6,147 bases of DNA, taken from assembly GCA_964607015.1 (NCBI GenBank), contig CAZSHN010000024.1, positions 1-6,147 on the forward strand, written 5' to 3'. Shown piece after piece: positions 4,682 through 6,147 of this stretch. Under the pieces are notes generated by a model, which searched no databases, was not told where the DNA came from, and saw only the letters and a program-made list of their open reading frames with translations. The stretch comes from CAYUNN01 sp964607015. Its GTDB lineage: Bacteria; Patescibacteriota; Minisyncoccia; Minisyncoccales; JAGGXC01. The first letter of the stretch is position 1; the number at the start of each line of letters is the position of its first letter. The translations under genes and the position numbers were made by a program.

Positions 4682-4900
4682 TTATTTTATATTTCTAAAA
4701 TCCTTCTCGACTTCTTCTTGAGCTTCTTGCCAAATCTCTTTGACTTGCTTCTCAAGAAAAAAAGGATATCTTTTTGTTAATCTTCTAAATTCTTTTCTTT
4801 CATAATCTTCATATTCTTCAGGAAGAAAATAAATTCTTCTTGCTGTCGCTCTTATCTCAAGCTCAGCATCTATTTTTTTTAACATATGAAGAAATCCCAC
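4682..4900 (-). CDS. Helical hypothetical protein, about 72 residues
   Basis: The conserved-looking core begins MLKKIDAELEIRATARRIYF and continues LPEEYEDYERKEFRRLTKRYPFFLEKQVKEIWQEAQEEVEKDFRNIK. It is predicted all-helical, with alternating charges and several aromatic residues, and without Cys or membrane segments. No family is recognised. Start choice: a strong AAGGAG lies at 4909-4914 on the minus strand. The frame is open to a GTG at 4909, but that codon overlaps the Shine-Dalgarno. GTG at 4900 (8-base spacing) and TTG at 4903 (5-base spacing) fit best, and the ATG at 4885 is the fallback, giving 67 residues. I chose 4900. It follows the 49-residue gene by 18 bp in the same minus-strand group. 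Confidence 0.75.
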   Translation of the reverse strand: MGFLHMLKKIDAELEIRATARRIYFLPEEYEDYERKEFRRLTKRYPFFLEKQVKEIWQEAQEEVEKDFRNIK

Positions 4901-4908
4901 CAATCCCA

Positions 4909-4914
4909 CTCCTT
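4909..4914 (-). promoter_or_regulatory. Shine-Dalgarno AAGGAG
   Basis: Minus-strand AAGGAG, 8 bases before GTG at 4900. It is one of only two clear Shine-Dalgarno sites in the window, and it argues against the GTG at 4909 as start. Confidence 0.7.
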
Positions 4915-4918
4915 AAAA

Positions 4919-5068
4919 TTAGTTATAAGGTTTTTCGGGACTATTCGGGACGCTTTGTCTATGTTCTCTTGAAGCGCTATCTTTATAATCCTTGCTGATG
5001 TCTTTGTCGTCTTGCTTCCTTTTGTCGTCTGACGTGGTCTTTGGAATGTCAATCTTTTTTTTTGTCAT
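4919..5068 (-). CDS. Short hydrophilic hypothetical protein, 49 residues
   Basis: ATG at 5068 to TAA at 4919-4921 encodes MTKKKIDIPKTTSDDKRKQD, continuing with DKDISKDYKDSASREHRQSV and ending PNSPEKPYN. It is almost entirely Lys, Asp, Ser, Arg and Gln, with no hydrophobic core, so it is probably disordered. It heads the right minus-strand group. Its leader has the same A-rich box (ATAACAAATAAATAAC) seen before the 4142 gene, and a matching promoter (TTGACC, 16 bases, TAAAAT) lies 62-89 bp upstream. The next gene's Shine-Dalgarno begins 4 bp after its stop. These signals make it a likely translated leader gene although the product resembles nothing I know. Confidence 0.6.
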   Translation of the reverse strand: MTKKKIDIPKTTSDDKRKQDDKDISKDYKDSASREHRQSVPNSPEKPYN

Positions 5069-5129
5069 GTTATTTATTTGTTATCTTTGGTCCTGCTTCA
5101 ACCTTTTTATTTTAAACAGGATTATTTTA

Positions 5130-5157
5130 ATTTTAGTTTACTTATTATTTCGGTCAA
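5130..5157 (-). promoter_or_regulatory. Sigma70-like promoter for the 5068-3801 gene group
   Basis: On the minus strand TTGACC (5152-5157) is followed after 16 bases by TAAAAT (5130-5135), each matching five of six consensus bases. It points to the 49-residue gene starting at 5068. Confidence 0.55.
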
Positions 5158-5170
5158 TGAGTTAATAGAG

Positions 5171-5179
5171 TTATCCACT
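5171..5179. promoter_or_regulatory. DnaA-box-like site TTATCCACT
   Basis: It matches the DnaA consensus TTATCCACA in eight of nine bases and lies exactly between the two divergent -35 boxes, its last base being the first of the plus-strand -35. GAGTTA at 5159-5164 and 5168-5173 is a 9-bp-spaced direct repeat beside it. A single box does not establish an origin; it may be a regulator site or chance. Confidence 0.35.
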
Positions 5180-5206
5180 TGACATGGCTATTGGGTTAAT
5201 TACAAT
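5179..5206 (+). promoter_or_regulatory. Sigma70-like promoter for the leader RNA and 5428-5686 genes
   Basis: A perfect TTGACA (5179-5184), 16 bases, then TACAAT (5201-5206). Transcription would begin near 5213, at the first copy of the AATCAACCTGTA repeat. A TATAAT at 5210-5215 exists but is 25 bases from the -35 and fits poorly. Confidence 0.6.
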
Positions 5207-5212
5207 TAATAT

Positions 5213-5306
5213 AATCAACCTGTAGGAGATCTTGAACTTATAATCAATTTCTGTTATTCTTCACTCGCGAGGTTTTTCCCTACAGGTTGAACCTCGCTTT
5301 TGTTTT
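5213..5306 (+). ncRNA. Predicted small or leader RNA with its own terminator
   Basis: Between a good promoter and a terminator, about 94 bases would be transcribed. The 5' end carries TCAACCTGTAGG (5215-5226), perfectly complementary to CCTACAGGTTGA (5279-5290) in the terminator loop and the first base of its right arm. The same loop bases are also complementary to TCAACCTGTA at 5412-5421, just upstream of the start codon at 5428. So the loop can close the RNA on itself, or pair with the ribosome landing site of the downstream mRNA. There is no credible coding frame, although AGGAG at 5224-5228 precedes a three-codon TTG frame. It is either a trans-acting small RNA or a terminated leader of the downstream genes. 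Confidence 0.45.
5267..5306 (+). terminator. Rho-independent terminator with functional-looking loop
   Basis: GCGAGGTT (5267-5274) pairs perfectly with AACCTCGC (5290-5297) around a 15-base loop, followed by TTTTGTTTT (5298-5306). On the minus strand no T run follows. The loop contains TACAGGTTG, the complement of the repeated element; pairing of 5279-5290 with 5215-5226 would disrupt the terminator's closing region. Confidence 0.7.
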
Positions 5307-5310
5307 GCTT

Positions 5311-5390
5311 CTCACCCTTTCCTGGTTTTTGTTTCTGGCTTCCTTAATAAAACGGGAAGATCTTCAGGGAACAAAACTAGGAAGGGTTAG
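5311..5390 (+). other. Large imperfect hairpin upstream of the small-protein operon
   Basis: CTCACCCTTTCCTGGTTTTT and the next two bases (5311-5332) pair with ACAAAACTAGGAAGGGTTAG (5371-5390), with two single-base bulges, one mismatch and one G-U pair. The loop holds a further CTTCC/GGAAG stem (5339-5343 with 5355-5359) and the palindrome GAAGATCTTC (5356-5365). No T run follows, so it is not a terminator. It separates the short RNA from the start at 5428. Confidence 0.45.
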
Positions 5391-5427
5391 AATAAAGGTC
5401 TAGAAAATAAATCAACCTGTAAAATTC

Positions 5428-5574
5428 ATGTCTCAACAAGCCACAATTCCTTTCGAGGACCCTGAAGAAGATAAGGCAAATAGATTAGCTGAGGATTATC
5501 TTCGAGAGCTGGAGGAACTTGATGAGATAGATCAATATGTTTCAAACAAAGATTCAATTAGAAAGGGAGAATAA
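5428..5574 (+). CDS. Small acidic hypothetical protein, 48 residues
   Basis: ATG at 5428 to TAA at 5572-5574 encodes MSQQATIPFEDPEEDKANRL, then an acidic helix AEDYLRELEELDEIDQYV and a basic end SIRKGE. It is soluble and strongly acidic, with no known motif. In place of a Shine-Dalgarno the bases at -16 to -7 are TCAACCTGTA, the complement of the upstream RNA loop. Its last 38 bp overlap the next gene in another frame, so the two are probably translationally coupled. By analogy with mok/hok or tisA/tisB it could be a coupling frame that controls translation of the membrane peptide; alternatively it is a separate soluble partner. Coding-like codon use and the regulated leader support it. Confidence 0.65.
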   Translation: MSQQATIPFEDPEEDKANRLAEDYLRELEELDEIDQYVSNKDSIRKGE

Positions 5575-5686
5575 AGAGCTTAAGTTTCTGATGAAGCTGA
5601 GTATTGCTGTCATTGTTATTTTATTTGTTGCCCTAGCCTACTCTATTTCATCTCTTGTTTCTCTCGTTGATATTGTTGCTCTTTAA
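5537..5686 (+). CDS. Small single-helix membrane protein, 49 residues
   Basis: ATG at 5537 to TAA at 5684-5686 encodes a charged N-terminus (MFQTKIQLERENKELKFLMK) and then a long hydrophobic stretch, LSIAVIVILFVALAYSISSL at about 21-40, with VSLVDIVAL to the end. One transmembrane helix is predicted, with a cytoplasmic amphipathic or coiled-coil N-terminus. It resembles in size and topology holin-like peptides, spanin-type proteins and type I toxins, but has no diagnostic motif. It starts inside the preceding gene (38-bp overlap, +1 frame), and its last 44 bp lie antisense to the tail of the convergent minus-strand gene. There is no independent Shine-Dalgarno, so expression probably depends on ribosomes translating the upstream frame. 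Confidence 0.62.
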   Translation: MFQTKIQLERENKELKFLMKLSIAVIVILFVALAYSISSLVSLVDIVAL

Positions 5687-5819
5687 GAAAGCTAATCTTT
5701 TCCTGTTTCTCCTGTTGTTCTAATCTTTTAATCGACTTTCCCAGCACTCTCTGCCATGCCCTCTGACGAATCACAAAGGCCAGTTCATCTTCTTCTGTTT
5801 TTAACTCCTTAGATCTCAT
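5643..5819 (-). CDS. Small helical hypothetical protein, 58 residues, coupled to upstream gene
   Basis: ATG at 5819 to TAG at 5643-5645 encodes MRSKELKTEEDELAFVIRQR, then AWQRVLGKSIKRLEQQEKQE and a Gln/Lys/Glu-rich tail to EKQEMK. It is predicted to be a single long helix or coiled coil and is basic. The start overlaps the stop of the 102-residue gene in an ATGA, a strong sign of translational coupling and the main reason to believe it. Its 3' end runs 44 bp into the plus-strand membrane-protein gene. The Gln/Glu-rich tail falls mostly in this overlap, so the two sequences constrain each other. No family is recognised. Confidence 0.66.
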   Translation of the reverse strand: MRSKELKTEEDELAFVIRQRAWQRVLGKSIKRLEQQEKQEKISFLKEQQYQREKQEMK

Positions 5820-6124
5820 TGATATTTAGGATCATTTAATGATTTTTCTGTCTCAGCTTTGAAGATTAACCAAAATAATTTATCTGCTTCTTCTTGTTCT
5901 CCTTTTGATTTAAGATAAAGACGATAGTCCCATCTTCCTTTATTCTCGTTATAATATTTTTGAGCCATGCCTTTCTTAACTAGTGTCTCTCCCCATTTTA
6001 TTATTGAATTCTCCTCTACTTTCTTTTTTTGGTCCAAGATATAATCCAGCTTCTCCGGGTTAAACAGTTTCAGGTAACAAGAATATGTTTTGTTGATGAT
6101 AGACAGAAACAGTTTCTTAATCAT
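5816..6124 (-). CDS. Basic helical hypothetical protein, 102 residues
   Basis: MIKKLFLSIINKTYSCYLKLF forms an amphipathic rather than a true transmembrane N-terminus. It is followed by NPEKLDYILDQKKKVEENSI, a central IIKWGETLVKKGMAQKYYNE and an aromatic-rich GRWDYRLYLKSKG, and then a helix EEADKLFWLIFKAETEKSL. It lacks Cys pairs, catalytic-looking motifs and a signal cleavage site. No family is recognised. The start is supported by AAAAGGA ending 9 bases upstream, one of the few Shine-Dalgarno sites here, and its stop overlaps the next start by ATGA. It probably belongs to a larger minus-strand operon that continues beyond the right edge. Confidence 0.8.
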   Translation of the reverse strand: MIKKLFLSIINKTYSCYLKLFNPEKLDYILDQKKKVEENSIIKWGETLVKKGMAQKYYNENKGRWDYRLYLKSKGEQEEADKLFWLIFKAETEKSLNDPKYQ

Positions 6125-6133
6125 TTGATATTT

Positions 6134-6140
6134 TCCTTTT
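6134..6140 (-). promoter_or_regulatory. Shine-Dalgarno AAAAGGA
   Basis: Minus-strand AAAAGGA ends 9 bases before the ATG at 6124 and fixes that start. Confidence 0.6.
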
Positions 6141-6147
6141 TAAAGAA

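Larger units (their letters stand above)
5213..5421. repeat. AATCAACCTGTA element: two direct copies and one inverted copy
   Basis: AATCAACCTGTA is at 5213-5224 and identically at 5410-5421; the reverse complement TACAGGTTGA is at 5281-5290. The first inverted pair extends to 12 bp. Three copies of a 10-12-base word within about 210 bp are unlikely by chance. Confidence 0.75.

Noticed and set aside
4682..4909. Longer version of the 72-residue gene starting at GTG 4909
   Set aside because: That GTG overlaps the AAGGAG that must serve a start further downstream.
5067..5165. Plus-strand 32-residue hydrophobic frame in the divergent promoter region
   Set aside because: It is made of AT-rich sequence across the promoter boxes, lacks a ribosome site and ends in the promoter gap; a shadow of the minus-strand leader.

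Overview
The window looks like a piece of an AT-rich bacterial accessory element, most likely a prophage, phage or plasmid, or the genome edge of a little-studied lineage. The support for this is the dense packing of short, highly charged unknown genes, two or three small zinc-binding proteins of phage-like type, ATGA stop/start overlaps, a long repeat-rich non-coding stretch, sigma70-like promoters and U-tract terminators. TGA is clearly used as a stop codon (for example in the 4-base overlaps at 4497-4500 and 5816-5819), so the standard bacterial code applies. Patescibacteria (CPR) or a similar candidate phylum is a guess from gene style, not a demonstrated assignment. No replicase, integrase, terminase large subunit or capsid gene is present, so the type of element is unproven.

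Layout. (1) 1-1665, plus strand: a surface-protein cassette. It holds a 59-residue two-helix membrane protein that lacks only its first base, a secreted beta-rich protein resembling WxL-type surface proteins (379-879), and a signal-peptide protein with a C-terminal membrane anchor resembling DUF916/WxL-interacting proteins (950-1603). A U-tract terminator closes it. The gap between the last two genes can form two interleaved hairpins ending exactly at the second start codon. (2) 1774-3033, minus strand: a zinc-ribbon protein, a 55-residue acidic protein, and a 209-residue coiled-coil protein with a C-terminal MerR/excisionase-like DNA-binding domain. (3) 3034-3800: about 770 bases with no convincing gene but several short direct repeats: five TTGTGAGG boxes, a 20-bp tandem pair and a 10-bp tandem pair. 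This is a candidate origin or control region. (4) 3801-5068, minus strand: five tightly packed small genes, including a DUF5679-like zinc ribbon and a Cys/His protein of phage-packaging-neighbourhood type. (5) 5069-5427: a divergent control region with back-to-back promoters and, on the plus strand, a short RNA with its own terminator. (6) 5428-5686, plus: a 48-residue acidic protein overlapping a 49-residue single-helix membrane protein. (7) 5643-6124, minus: two translationally coupled small genes, the second running tail-to-tail into the plus-strand membrane gene.

How it may work together. The first cassette is probably a minimal cell-surface module (secreted ligand plus membrane-anchored partner). 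The most unusual part is 5130-5686. There a 10-base segment in the loop of a terminator hairpin is perfectly complementary both to the 5' end of the same RNA and to the bases just upstream of the start codon of the small-protein operon. This is the arrangement expected of an RNA-controlled membrane peptide locus (attenuator or type I toxin-antitoxin style), but it has been read from sequence only. Start sites fall into two classes: most genes have an A-rich leader with an AATAAA-like box and no Shine-Dalgarno sequence, while two have a clear one.
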